This document shows positions 23,646 through 31,976 of a stretch of DNA of 57,670 bases, piece after piece (positions within the stretch are counted from its first letter, which is position 1; each line of letters begins with the position of its first letter). Below the pieces are notes generated by a model. The model saw nothing but the letters and a program-made list of their open reading frames with translations, was not told the DNA's origin and ran no database searches. The position numbers were made by a program, and so were the translations under genes. Source of the DNA: an uncultured Spirochaetaceae bacterium (GTDB lineage: Bacteria > Spirochaetota > Spirochaetia > Sphaerochaetales > Sphaerochaetaceae); the NCBI GenBank assembly GCA_944388955.1, contig CALXKJ010000007.1:1-57670 (forward strand), given 5' to 3'.

Positions 23646-24018
23646 GCTTTCACTTTCCGATCTTCACGCAATCAGAGAGCGTGAGGAGAAGAACCTCAGG
23701 AAGCGCGACATCCACGGAAAGACTATCCATGTTGTTGTCGCAATGGGCACTTCAGGCATCGATGCCGGTGCCAAGCTTACTCTCAATACCATTGCAGATG
23801 AGATTGAGAAGGCTGGACTTGAAAATGTTATAGTTACACAGACAGGGAGCGCCGCTCCTAATCCGGAACCTGTTGTGGAAGTTTACTCCCCAGATTCCGG
23901 TCTTGTTGTCTATGGCTCAGTTGGAAGCGCTGAAGCAAAGCGCATCGTGGCCGAGCATCTGAAGGAAGGCAAGATCATCGAAGACCTCAGGATAGAGCTG
24001 AAGGATAAGGAGCAGTAA
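23638..24018 (+). CDS. HndB-like thioredoxin-fold subunit lacking all cluster cysteines
   Basis: A 126-residue subunit aligned with HndB-type (2Fe-2S) ferredoxin-domain proteins: start LSLSDLHAIREREEKNL, core VVVAMGTSGIDAGAK, then VTQTGSAAPNPEPVVEVYSP. In HndB the core has GTCGIAAGA and TGCIGxC, supplying four cysteines; here these read GTSGIDAGA and TGSAAPN, and the whole protein has no cysteine. It therefore cannot hold the usual cluster and probably survives as a structural subunit. It overlaps the ATPase gene by 8 bp and the NuoF-like gene follows after 1 bp. Confidence 0.85.
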   Translation: MAKLSLSDLHAIREREEKNLRKRDIHGKTIHVVVAMGTSGIDAGAKLTLNTIADEIEKAGLENVIVTQTGSAAPNPEPVVEVYSPDSGLVVYGSVGSAEAKRIVAEHLKEGKIIEDLRIELKDKEQ

Positions 24019-24019
24019 T

Positions 24020-25807
24020 ATGGGATTCAAGAACTATATTCTCGTCTGCGGAGGCACGGGCTGTGAGTCATCCCGCTCCGATCAGATTTACCACGCGCTC
24101 ATTGATGAGGCTTCCGCACAGGGCGTTGCCGATCAGGTGCAGGTTATAAAGACAGGATGCTTTGGTTTCTGCGAGCAGGGACCGATTGTGAAGATCCTTC
24201 CTGAGGATTCATTCTATGTCCAGGTGAAACCGGAGGATGCAAAGGAGCTTATCGCGGAACATGTCGTGAAAGGACGCGAAGTCACACGTCTTCTTTACAA
24301 CAAAGCCCCGCATAAGGCATATGAGGAAGTCGAGGACATCCAGTTCTATCAGAAGCAGAAGAGAATCGTCCTCCGCAATTGCGGCTCCATCGATCCTGAG
24401 AATATCGATGAATATATCGCAGCTGGCGGTTACAAGGCCCTTGAGAAAGTCCTCTTCGAGATGACTCCGGATGATGTCATCGCAGAGATGAAGACTGCTG
24501 GACTCCGTGGCCGTGGCGGTGCAGGATTCCCGACATGGATGAAGTGGAATTTCACGAAGCAGGAGACAAATCCTGAGAAGTATGTCGTATGTAACGCCGA
24601 TGAGGGTGACCCCGGCGCATACATGGATCGCTCCACACTCGAAGGTGACCCGCACTCAGTTCTTGAGGCAATGACAATCTGCGGCCATACAGTCGGTGCG
24701 CATCAGGGATTCATCTACATCCGTGCTGAGTATCCTCTCGCGATTCATCGTCTTGAAGTCGCTATGAAGCAGGCTCGTGAATATGGCCTTCTTGGCAAGA
24801 ACATCCTTGGCTCCGGTTTCGATTATGATATCGAGATAAGACTCGGAGCTGGTGCTTTCGTGTGCGGTGAGGAAACAGCTCTCCTGCAATCAATCGAAGG
24901 TCATCGCGGTATGCCTCAGCCACGTCCGCCATTCCCGGCTTCCAAAGGTCTCTGGGGCAAGCCGACTGTCATCAACAATGTCGAGACATGGGCTAACGTC
25001 CCTGAAATCATCGTAAAGGGCGGTGAGTGGTTCGCATCAATCGGTACTCCTGACAGCCATGGAACGAAAGTCTTCGCTCTTACCGGAAAGGTATGCAATT
25101 CCGGTCTTGTCGAAGTTCCAATGGGAACGACACTCAGAGAGATTGTCTTTGATATCGGTGGCGGTATTGCACATGGCAAGAAGTTCAAGGCTGTACAGAC
25201 TGGCGGTCCTTCCGGTGGTGTCATAACAGAAGCAAATCTCGATACGCCTATCGATTTCGGCGGGCTCCAGAAGATTGGCTCGATGATGGGCTCAGGCGGA
25301 ATGATTGTCATGGACGAGGATGACTGTATCGTCGATGTCGCAAAGTTCTATCTCAACTTCACTGTCGATGAATCATGTGGCAAGTGCGCTCCATGCCGTA
25401 TCGGTGGAAAGAGCCTTTGCAACATCCTTGAGAAGATAACCCAGGGTAAGGGCGAGGAGAGTGATATCAAGCAGATAGAGCAGATTGCTCATGCGATGAA
25501 GATAGGCTCTCTCTGTGCTCTCGGACAGACAGCTCCTAACCCTGTTCTCTCTTCGCTTCATTTCTTCCCAGAGGAATATGAGGCCCATATAAAGGACAAG
25601 AAGTGTCCATCAGGCAAGTGCAAGAAGCTCATTAGCTACGAGATCAATCCTGATAAGTGTATCGGATGTACAGCCTGTGCAAGGAAGTGTCCGGTCGGCG
25701 CCATCTCAGGTGAGGTCAAGAAACCTCATAAGATCAACGGCAATGTCTGTATTAAGTGCGGCGTGTGCAAAGACACATGTAAGTTCTCGGCTATCGAGAT
25801 TCATTGA
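24020..25807 (+). CDS. hydB: NuoF-like flavin/Fe-S subunit of [FeFe]-hydrogenase (HydB/HndC)
   Basis: A 595-residue NADH-oxidising subunit. In order: an N-terminal [2Fe-2S] thioredoxin-like domain (CGGTGCESS, KTGCFGFC), the NuoF core with the NADH/FMN glycine motif GLRGRGGAGFP (about 160) and GAGAFVCGEETALLQSIEG, a [4Fe-4S] site ESCGKCAPCRIG, and a C-terminal two-cluster ferredoxin (KCIGCTACARKCP, CIKCGVCKDTC). This is the full domain set of electron-bifurcating-type HydB. The stop overlaps the region before hydA, which has its own ribosome-binding site. Confidence 0.95.
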   Translation: MGFKNYILVCGGTGCESSRSDQIYHALIDEASAQGVADQVQVIKTGCFGFCEQGPIVKILPEDSFYVQVKPEDAKELIAEHVVKGREVTRLLYNKAPHKAYEEVEDIQFYQKQKRIVLRNCGSIDPENIDEYIAAGGYKALEKVLFEMTPDDVIAEMKTAGLRGRGGAGFPTWMKWNFTKQETNPEKYVVCNADEGDPGAYMDRSTLEGDPHSVLEAMTICGHTVGAHQGFIYIRAEYPLAIHRLEVAMKQAREYGLLGKNILGSGFDYDIEIRLGAGAFVCGEETALLQSIEGHRGMPQPRPPFPASKGLWGKPTVINNVETWANVPEIIVKGGEWFASIGTPDSHGTKVFALTGKVCNSGLVEVPMGTTLREIVFDIGGGIAHGKKFKAVQTGGPSGGVITEANLDTPIDFGGLQKIGSMMGSGGMIVMDEDDCIVDVAKFYLNFTVDESCGKCAPCRIGGKSLCNILEKITQGKGEESDIKQIEQIAHAMKIGSLCALGQTAPNPVLSSLHFFPEEYEAHIKDKKCPSGKCKKLISYEINPDKCIGCTACARKCPVGAISGEVKKPHKINGNVCIKCGVCKDTCKFSAIEIH

Positions 25808-25818
25808 GGAGGTTAGGG

Positions 25819-27564
25819 ATGATTCATCTTACTATACAGGGAATCGAGGTTGAGGTAGCAGAGGGAACAACCGTTCTTGAAGCTGCCAGAAAAGCAGGTA
25901 TAAGGATTCCGACGCTCTGCTATCATCCGGATCTGAAGCCATTCGGCTCATGCGGACTCTGTGTATGCAAGCAGGTAGGCTCTGCGAAGATAATCCGCGC
26001 ATGCTCAACTCCTGCGGCAGAGGGAATGAAGATCATCACGCATGATCAGGATCTCTACAATGTCAGACGTACAATACTTGAGCTGACAATGTCGACACAT
26101 CCATCATCATGTCTGCTCTGCACACGTAACAACAAATGCGAGCTGCAGAAACTCGCAATTGAATATGGTGTCAGGGAGCAGCCTTTTGAGGTCAGGCTCG
26201 CTGAGGATAAGAAGGATCGCTCAACAGGAGCAATTGTTCTCGATCCAGAGAAGTGCATCAAGTGCGGGCGCTGTGTTCAGGTTTGCCAGGGACTTCAGGG
26301 TGTATATGCACTCGAGTTCATCGGCAGAGGTGAGAAGACAACAATGAGCCCTGCGGCAAAGCTTCCGCTCAATGAGAGCCCATGTATCAAATGCGGCCAG
26401 TGCATCACTCATTGTCCTGTAGGTGCAATCTATGAGCAGGATCAGACAGATGGTCTCATGCAGGCTATCGCAGATCCGGAGAAGGTTGTTGCAGTGCAGA
26501 TGGCTCCTGCCGTGCGTGTAGCTATTGGTGAGGAATTCGGACTCAAGCCAGGTGATATTTCCACTAAGAAGCTCTATACAGCACTCAGGATGCTTGGTGT
26601 GGATTATGTCTTCGACACCAACTTCGGAGCTGATCTGACTATCATGGAAGAGGGATATGAGCTTCTTGATAGAATCAAGAACGGCGGTGTGATGCCGCAG
26701 CTGACATCCTGCTGCCCAGGCTGGATCAATTATATCGAGGAGTATTATCCGGATCTTCTGGAGAATCTTTCTTCCGCCAAGAGCCCGATGATGATGCAGG
26801 GAGCTATCACAAAGACATACTGGGCGGAAAAAGCCGGAATCGATAAGAAGAATATCTATTCTGTCGCGATTATGCCTTGTACGGCGAAGAAGACGGAAAT
26901 CAGAAGAGATGGCGAGCATGCCGCCTCTAGCGGTGAGTGGGACGTCGATCTTGTTCTCACTACCCGTGAGATAGCACGTCTTATAGCGTCACGCGGTCTT
27001 GATTTCAAGAACCTTCCTGAAAGCGAGGCAGACAGCCCGATAGGCGAGTATACAGGTGCTGCCACGATATTCGGTGTAACAGGTGGTGTCATGGAGGCTG
27101 CTATTAGGACAGCATACTACGGTCTTACAGGCAAAGAGCTTCCAGATCCGGAAATCAAGCTCGTGAGAGGTCTTGATGAAGTTAAGCGCGGAGAAGTCGA
27201 TGTCGACGGCAAGAAAGTCCGTGTCGCTGTTGTCCATGGCATGGCTCAGGCAAAGGACCTTCTCGAGCAGATCAGAAAGGACAAGGCAGAAGGAAAGCCT
27301 TCAGATGTGGACTTCGTCGAAGTGATGGCATGCCGTGGCGGATGTATCGCTGGTGGTGGCCAGCCTTACGGAACAGATGATGAGGTCAGGGAGGAAAGGA
27401 TAAAAGGTCTCTATACCGATGATGAGAAATCAGTGAAGAGATGCTCACATCAGAATCCTTCCATCCAGAAGCTTTACAAGGATTACCTTGGAGAGCCACT
27501 CTCCGAGAAGGCACATCATCTTCTGCATACTGAGTATCATGAGGTTCCGCTCTACAAGGGCTGA
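25819..27564 (+). CDS. hydA: [FeFe]-hydrogenase catalytic subunit (HydA)
   Basis: A 581-residue enzyme making or using H2. The N-terminal half has a plant-type [2Fe-2S] domain (LCYHP, GSCGLCVC), a His-ligated cluster (HPSSCLLCTRNNKC) and two [4Fe-4S] sites (CIKCGRCVQVC, CIKCGQCITHC). The H-cluster signatures are complete: TSCCPGW, MPCTAKKTE and EVMACRGGCIAGGGQP. This is the M3 architecture used in NADH-linked complexes. Start is the ATG at 25819 behind GAGGAGGTTAGGG. Last gene of the operon; two hairpins follow. Maturation genes hydEFG are not in the window. Confidence 0.97.
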   Translation: MIHLTIQGIEVEVAEGTTVLEAARKAGIRIPTLCYHPDLKPFGSCGLCVCKQVGSAKIIRACSTPAAEGMKIITHDQDLYNVRRTILELTMSTHPSSCLLCTRNNKCELQKLAIEYGVREQPFEVRLAEDKKDRSTGAIVLDPEKCIKCGRCVQVCQGLQGVYALEFIGRGEKTTMSPAAKLPLNESPCIKCGQCITHCPVGAIYEQDQTDGLMQAIADPEKVVAVQMAPAVRVAIGEEFGLKPGDISTKKLYTALRMLGVDYVFDTNFGADLTIMEEGYELLDRIKNGGVMPQLTSCCPGWINYIEEYYPDLLENLSSAKSPMMMQGAITKTYWAEKAGIDKKNIYSVAIMPCTAKKTEIRRDGEHAASSGEWDVDLVLTTREIARLIASRGLDFKNLPESEADSPIGEYTGAATIFGVTGGVMEAAIRTAYYGLTGKELPDPEIKLVRGLDEVKRGEVDVDGKKVRVAVVHGMAQAKDLLEQIRKDKAEGKPSDVDFVEVMACRGGCIAGGGQPYGTDDEVREERIKGLYTDDEKSVKRCSHQNPSIQKLYKDYLGEPLSEKAHHLLHTEYHEVPLYKG

Positions 27565-27575
27565 GCCAGAGAAAG

Positions 27576-27600
27576 AAGCCAGCCACATAAGTGGTGGCTT
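27576..27600 (+). terminator. Stem-loop after hydA
   Basis: AAGCCAGCCAC (27576-27586) pairs with GTGGTGGCTT (27591-27600) apart from one bulged G. It lies 12 bp after the hydA stop codon. A weak T-run follows, so it may act with the next hairpin. Confidence 0.55.
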
Positions 27601-27610
27601 CGTTGAATCC

Positions 27611-27640
27611 AGAGCAGGGCTTCGGTCCTGCTCTTTATTT
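27611..27640 (+). terminator. Intrinsic terminator of the hydrogenase operon
   Basis: AGAGCAGG (27611-27618) pairs perfectly with CCTGCTCT (27627-27634), the loop contains TTCG, and TTTATTT follows. A textbook intrinsic terminator. Confidence 0.85.
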
Positions 27641-27715
27641 GCGACAATATAATTCAGTTTTGCTGATTTGTTTCTTCAGTAGATTATTTACATGAAAAGT
27701 GCAGCAATTGAAGAG

Positions 27716-27748
27716 TTTACAGCGCCTCTGCGATAGAAGCGCTGTAAA
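27716..27748. repeat. Strong inverted repeat between convergent units
   Basis: TTTACAGCGC (27716-27725) and GCGCTGTAAA (27739-27748) are perfect 10-bp inverted repeats around a 13-nt loop with a further 3-bp inner stem. It lies 8 bp past the stop codon of the minus-strand lipoprotein gene. There is no T-run on either side, so it is either a 3'-stabilising stem or a non-canonical terminator. Confidence 0.6.
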
Positions 27749-27755
27749 TGATACA

Positions 27756-29825
27756 TCAGCGTGAAACCCGCATAATTGAAAGCGATGAAGTGCTGTTCTC
27801 ATCGAATACAATGAGATTCGTTCCGCTTCCTGAGATTATGATTGTATCTGCTGTGTTGTCTGCAAGCTTCGTGCGTCCGATTTCCTTGAAGCTTGTCCCA
27901 TTCATCAGATCAAGTGTGACAAGTTCAGAGCTATCCATGTCTATGTAGTATGCGAACTTGCCGTCATCAGATATAACAAGACCTTCTGCATTGCCTGTGA
28001 ATGGCTCTGAGTAGAGTATCTTGAATGCTGGATTCCTTGTCGCAACAGCTTCGAATACCGTGATGTAGTCACCTATGAAGAGATATGTCTTGTAATCAAT
28101 AGCAGCTGCCTGTCTGATGTTCCTGATTTTATCCAGATCGATATCAATCTTACCTATGTCTAATGATGTCAGAGCATCATAAAGCGTGAACTCACTATTG
28201 CTGTTAGTCTTCGTGCTGTAGCCCATGTAACCTTCGTATGTGATAATCGCTTCGCTCTTGTCCGTGACTGTCAGCGCTACTGCCGTAAGGTCTTCATCCA
28301 TACCTCTTAGGCCAGCTGTTGAGGAATACTTGAATCCGAGATCATCAGGGTTTCCGGTATTGACTATCAATGATTGCCATAAACCGGCCACTGCGTTTTT
28401 TGCGCCTACGAATCCCACCGGAGCTCCATCTTTCATGATGCCGTTCGTCATTCCTGCAAACCGTATTTCAGAGAATCCTTCATAGCCTCCGTTGCCACTG
28501 GCTTTGACTTGAAGCTCAGCATCTGAGAATGCAGAGATTGAGCAGCCAGTTGGATTGTAATTGAAGACATAGACATGCGCTGGATACTTCTCTGTTATGA
28601 TGATTTTGTAGAGTGAGTCAGTGGCTTTTGCCGATGCGACTGCCGATACTCCTCCTGCAAGGCCAAGGGAAGCGAATGAGTATTCTCTCTCGACATCAAG
28701 CTCGCTCCTGATCACTTTAGCGATTTTCACGCTCTGGTTGTCGTTGGAGATTATCAGTGCTTTCCCATCCGGCAGGAAGTCTATGATATTCGAGCCTGTG
28801 AATGTATCACCATCGACTTGGGTAATCATGTTGCCTTCTGACGGGACACCCGGGTCTGTTGCGCTCACAGCTTCAAAATTAACGGATGTTGAACCTGCCG
28901 TTCCCAGCCGGGATGTTGATGCAAGTACATCAAGCCGGTGTGTGCCAAGCTGTGGAGTGAATGTCGTTTCATGTCCTTCTCCGATTGATTCTCCATCGAG
29001 GAACCATTCAATCTGGAAATCCGAGACATCGTCGGTATTGCATATGATACTGACGGTTACTGGGATATCTGCACTGACGCTTTCCTTGATTCCCGTTATC
29101 GTACATACGACAGGCACTCCTGTTTTGTTGATAATCTCAAGAGAGCCTGGCTCAGTAGGGTATTTATCAAGATCAAAAACGATTTCCCCCTCTGATACCT
29201 GGTCACCAGCTATCCGTACAGCTTCGACAAATCCCGCAATCTGCACGCTTCCTGAATATAGACGGGCGGAAAGGATATAGGAGCCTGACGGAAGATTGAC
29301 TCCCGAATATTCGGCCCGGCCTGTATTCTTGTCGATGGATACTTCCTCCAGCTCTATCTCTTCCTTGCTGCCATATTGCTCAGTGAGTGTTATCTCGATA
29401 GATGTGTTCTCGATATCTGTCCTCTCGGCATCCCATGTGAGTACAAGTGATAGGCTACCTTCTCCAGCGAGTGTTTCCAGATAGATTACAACACTGCCGT
29501 TGGAAGTGGACAGATGATGCGTTGTCTCCCCGGTTACAAGTACGTCATCGTCTTTGTTGAGACCTTCAGCCTGTATTGTCCATTCGCCTATAATAAGGCC
29601 TTCCAGCGAAACAGATTGCCTGCTTGTTTCGATATTGAAGCTGGCACCTCCTGGACCTGAACCTGTTATCCTGTAATGGTCAATATCGAGAGAATATCCA
29701 TCGGGAGTGATGGATCTGTCCTTCTGCAGAATCACGCGCATAGTCGCCCTGTCCTGCTTCGCATCGCACGATGCCACAATGCATAGGATTATCAGTAAAG
29801 TGATAACCATGAATGTCTTTTTCAT
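27756..29825 (-). CDS. Large lipoprotein with Ig-like and propeller-like regions
   Basis: A 689-residue predicted lipoprotein: signal with lipobox IVASC (C20). The N-terminal third looks like two or more beta-sandwich domains (stretches such as SLEGLIIGEWTIQAEGLN and LPSGSYILSARLYSG are carbohydrate-binding or Ig-like in flavour), followed by a PKD/Ig-like piece (FQIEWFLDGESIGEG). The C-terminal 330 residues have repeated short strands ending in hydrophobic-Asp turns, like a beta-propeller. Related multi-domain lipoproteins are frequent in treponemes and Sphaerochaeta. AGGAGG lies 5 nt before the ATG. Function unknown; likely surface-exposed. Confidence 0.72.
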   Translation of the reverse strand: MKKTFMVITLLIILCIVASCDAKQDRATMRVILQKDRSITPDGYSLDIDHYRITGSGPGGASFNIETSRQSVSLEGLIIGEWTIQAEGLNKDDDVLVTGETTHHLSTSNGSVVIYLETLAGEGSLSLVLTWDAERTDIENTSIEITLTEQYGSKEEIELEEVSIDKNTGRAEYSGVNLPSGSYILSARLYSGSVQIAGFVEAVRIAGDQVSEGEIVFDLDKYPTEPGSLEIINKTGVPVVCTITGIKESVSADIPVTVSIICNTDDVSDFQIEWFLDGESIGEGHETTFTPQLGTHRLDVLASTSRLGTAGSTSVNFEAVSATDPGVPSEGNMITQVDGDTFTGSNIIDFLPDGKALIISNDNQSVKIAKVIRSELDVEREYSFASLGLAGGVSAVASAKATDSLYKIIITEKYPAHVYVFNYNPTGCSISAFSDAELQVKASGNGGYEGFSEIRFAGMTNGIMKDGAPVGFVGAKNAVAGLWQSLIVNTGNPDDLGFKYSSTAGLRGMDEDLTAVALTVTDKSEAIITYEGYMGYSTKTNSNSEFTLYDALTSLDIGKIDIDLDKIRNIRQAAAIDYKTYLFIGDYITVFEAVATRNPAFKILYSEPFTGNAEGLVISDDGKFAYYIDMDSSELVTLDLMNGTSFKEIGRTKLADNTADTIIISGSGTNLIVFDENSTSSLSIMRVSR

Positions 29826-29842
29826 TCATTCCTCCTGATAAC

Positions 29843-29851
29843 CTATACGCA
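29843..29851 (-). promoter_or_regulatory. Extended -10 promoter of the large lipoprotein gene
   Basis: On the minus strand TGC-GTATAG, part of the TAATGCGTATA block found also before 19094 and 57651. Transcription would begin at the AGGAGG (29836 to 29831), so the short transcript leader is just the ribosome-binding site. No good -35 is visible. Confidence 0.5.
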
Positions 29852-29996
29852 TTAAGTGGCTCGATATGTTTGCTCATGATTGCTCAAGCGTCAGGATTTT
29901 CTCGTGTAACTTCATTTAGTGGAGGGAAAAAGAAAACAGAAGTTTTTTCCGTGAATGCTGTAGTTTCTCGTCATTTTTCTGTATATTCTCTTTCTT

Positions 29997-30479
29997 ATGA
30001 AGCGTTTTGTACTCTTTCTCATACTCGCAGTCTTCGGAGTCTTCGTATACTTCGCGGCATTGCGCTCTGTAATCATCTGGCCTCTTGTATTCCCGCTTTT
30101 CATTCTTGTGGCTATTTTCTATGTCATATCATCAGTGGTGACGAAGAAGATGATAGAGAAAACAAGAAAGGATGATTTCTTTTTCATCCGCGCCTCAATG
30201 ATAACAAAAGATGGTAATGAGCTTATAGGCGGTGCTCTCGCCGTGACCCAGAATGAGGTGATTTTCTATTCCCGTCTTTCTGCAAAAGGCGGAGTTAAGA
30301 TAGTCTGGTCATGCTTCACGCAGGCAATTGAAGGCTACACGATGAAGAAAGTCGATGATTTCCATCGTGGTGTATCTCTCTCTGTGAGCGGTGAAAACAG
30401 CGAGGTACGTTTCACTTCAAGATGCATTGCAAAAGAGGAGAAAGCTTTCAGAAAAGCTCTCGGGTGGCCGGAAGAATAG
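29997..30479 (+). CDS. Small membrane protein with a C-terminal PH-like domain
   Basis: A 160-residue protein not recognised by family. Residues 4-24 and 28-48 are two membrane spans, followed by a basic helix (KKMIEKTRKDD) and a beta-rich domain of about 105 residues (ALAVTQNEVIFYSRLS, IVWSCFTQAIEGYTMKKVDD) that looks like a GRAM/bacterial PH-like fold. TATTCT lies 7 nt upstream of the ATG without a ribosome-binding site, so it may be another leaderless gene, though a -35 is not convincing. Confidence 0.6.
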   Translation: MKRFVLFLILAVFGVFVYFAALRSVIIWPLVFPLFILVAIFYVISSVVTKKMIEKTRKDDFFFIRASMITKDGNELIGGALAVTQNEVIFYSRLSAKGGVKIVWSCFTQAIEGYTMKKVDDFHRGVSLSVSGENSEVRFTSRCIAKEEKAFRKALGWPEE

Positions 30480-30502
30480 CGCCATATTACGATTTTCTCA
30501 AT

Positions 30503-30516
30503 GGTCAATGTTGACC
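30503..30516. repeat. Short palindrome upstream of the small envelope-protein gene
   Basis: GGTCAA-TG-TTGACC is a perfect 6-2-6 palindrome 38 bp upstream of the ATG at 30554. It contains a TTGACC -35-like box but no -10 at a proper distance. Confidence 0.3.
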
Positions 30517-30553
30517 CTCTCATTATTTTCCAAGCCGTTCTAGCCTTGTGGCT

Positions 30554-31060
30554 ATGAGACGGCTTTTTCTATTCGCTCTACTCATCCTTATGCTTTATCC
30601 AGTCTCCGCATCATGGAGTATTGGTATTGACGCGCGCTGCATTGATTCATTCTTCATTCCAGCGATGCGCCTCGATACGGAAATCTCATATAGCTGGGAT
30701 AGCGTTCGAGTAACCGTCCCTCTGCGTTTCTCTATGTCATTTTCGCACGAATTCTCATTTCTTGAATCCGGTCTTGATGTTTATGTCTATCCATTTGAGG
30801 ACTACGGATTCTATGTAGGTGTATCAATGTTACACATCGGTTATGCATGGGGGCTTGAAGCGCCACGTGAGAGCATTATCATCTCGTCCGCTATAAGCAC
30901 CGGATGGACATTCACATTTCCATGGTTCTATTTCGAGCCACGTCTTTCCGTACTTGATGTCTTCTCGCAGGAAGAAGCCCATATGCAGAGTCTCTCTGAA
31001 GCGATACCGCAATACTCCAAGCTGCGGCTCTCGCTTCTCGCAGGAATAGCAATTCCATAA
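30554..31060 (+). CDS. Exported protein, possibly a small outer-membrane barrel
   Basis: A 168-residue protein with a signal peptide (MRRLFLFALLILMLYPVSA). The mature part is rich in Trp, Tyr, Phe and Ser with alternating patterns (FGFYVGVSMLHIGYAWG-like stretches) and ends with a hydrophobic strand (LRLSLLAGIAIP), compatible with a barrel of about eight strands. Not recognised. A GTG at 30548 is an alternative start 6 bp upstream. A lipoprotein gene follows 16 bp later with its own AGGAGG. Confidence 0.55.
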   Translation: MRRLFLFALLILMLYPVSASWSIGIDARCIDSFFIPAMRLDTEISYSWDSVRVTVPLRFSMSFSHEFSFLESGLDVYVYPFEDYGFYVGVSMLHIGYAWGLEAPRESIIISSAISTGWTFTFPWFYFEPRLSVLDVFSQEEAHMQSLSEAIPQYSKLRLSLLAGIAIP

Positions 31061-31076
31061 ACAGGAGGAATGATAA

Positions 31077-31925
31077 ATGGGAAAACTGAGGATTTTCATC
31101 GACAAAAGCATCGCTATGCTGCTTATAGCGGCAACACTCGCAGTGTCATGCACGATGCCTGTATCCGGGCCGGGAAGGATTTCTGAAGCCGCGCTCGTAT
31201 CTGCTGCAGGAAGAGCAATTGATATCTATCTGGATGATGTGCGCTCTATCATGGAGGATGAATTGGATTTCAGGGGCTCTCTTGATGGGCTTAGCGGCGA
31301 GGATATAGCAACAAGGGCTATTGAGGAGGAAAATGGCCGTGAGTACCTTGAATTCGTTCTCGAAATGTCATCTTACGATTCTGCCGAGGCTGTGATTTCC
31401 AGTGCAGAGGGGCTTGTTCCAGAAGATGAGCTTGATAGCATCCGCTCTGAAGTTTCCGAGGCAGAGGCACGGCTCATAGGGAAAGCAGAGAAGCATGCGA
31501 GGCTGATGACACCTAGTGAAGAAGCTGAGTTCTACAAGGATCTCAAGAAGCTTGTCGTCAAGAGCGCTGTGCTTCTTACTGCCGCTGCCGTATACGCTTT
31601 CATCCCATCGGCAGTCATCTGGGGAAAGGTGACGGCTGCTGCCGCTGTTGCTATTGCGGCTGGTGTCATGGCTACATCAATCATGGCTGTGGTTGAGTAT
31701 TATCAGCTGGATATGGATCCGGGAGAAGCGTTTGAGGAATGGCTTACCGATGTCACTACAGAGCCTTTTGTCTATTGGGGAATAGCGTCTGCTATGCTGA
31801 ACCTCAGCAAGGCTATGGGGCGTGGTCCGGTGCTTTCATCTGTGATCCTTGTTGTTTTCACGATTCTGGGCGTAGTGAATGACGTGAAGCCGATGCTTTC
31901 GCATTTCGGAAGCGCATCAGAGTGA
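31077..31925 (+). CDS. Putative lipoprotein with a membrane-like central segment
   Basis: A 282-residue protein of no recognised family. The N-terminus is a signal with lipobox LAVSC (C25). A charged helical region (about 35-150, rich in Glu, Ala, Ser) precedes two hydrophobic Ala-rich segments (about 158-205) that could span a membrane, and another around 255-270. AGGAGGAAT precedes the ATG. It follows the small exported protein gene closely and probably shares its transcript. Confidence 0.6.
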   Translation: MGKLRIFIDKSIAMLLIAATLAVSCTMPVSGPGRISEAALVSAAGRAIDIYLDDVRSIMEDELDFRGSLDGLSGEDIATRAIEEENGREYLEFVLEMSSYDSAEAVISSAEGLVPEDELDSIRSEVSEAEARLIGKAEKHARLMTPSEEAEFYKDLKKLVVKSAVLLTAAAVYAFIPSAVIWGKVTAAAAVAIAAGVMATSIMAVVEYYQLDMDPGEAFEEWLTDVTTEPFVYWGIASAMLNLSKAMGRGPVLSSVILVVFTILGVVNDVKPMLSHFGSASE

Positions 31926-31942
31926 AAGATTGCTGTAGCACT

Positions 31943-31970
31943 TTGCCTTGGCCCGCTCTTGTGAGATAAT
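31943..31970 (+). promoter_or_regulatory. Leaderless pepT promoter
   Basis: TTGCCT (31943-31948), 16 bp, GATAAT (31965-31970), 6 nt, ATG at 31977, with no ribosome-binding site. Confidence 0.65.
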
Positions 31971-31976
31971 CGCTAT

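Noticed and set aside
26221-26919. 232-codon minus-strand frame across hydA
   Set aside because: Antisense of the H-cluster domain; hydA motifs fix the plus strand.
28621-29280. 219-codon plus-strand frame inside the large lipoprotein gene
   Set aside because: Ser/Pro/Thr-rich antisense shadow without start signals; the minus frame has a signal peptide, lipobox and ribosome-binding site.
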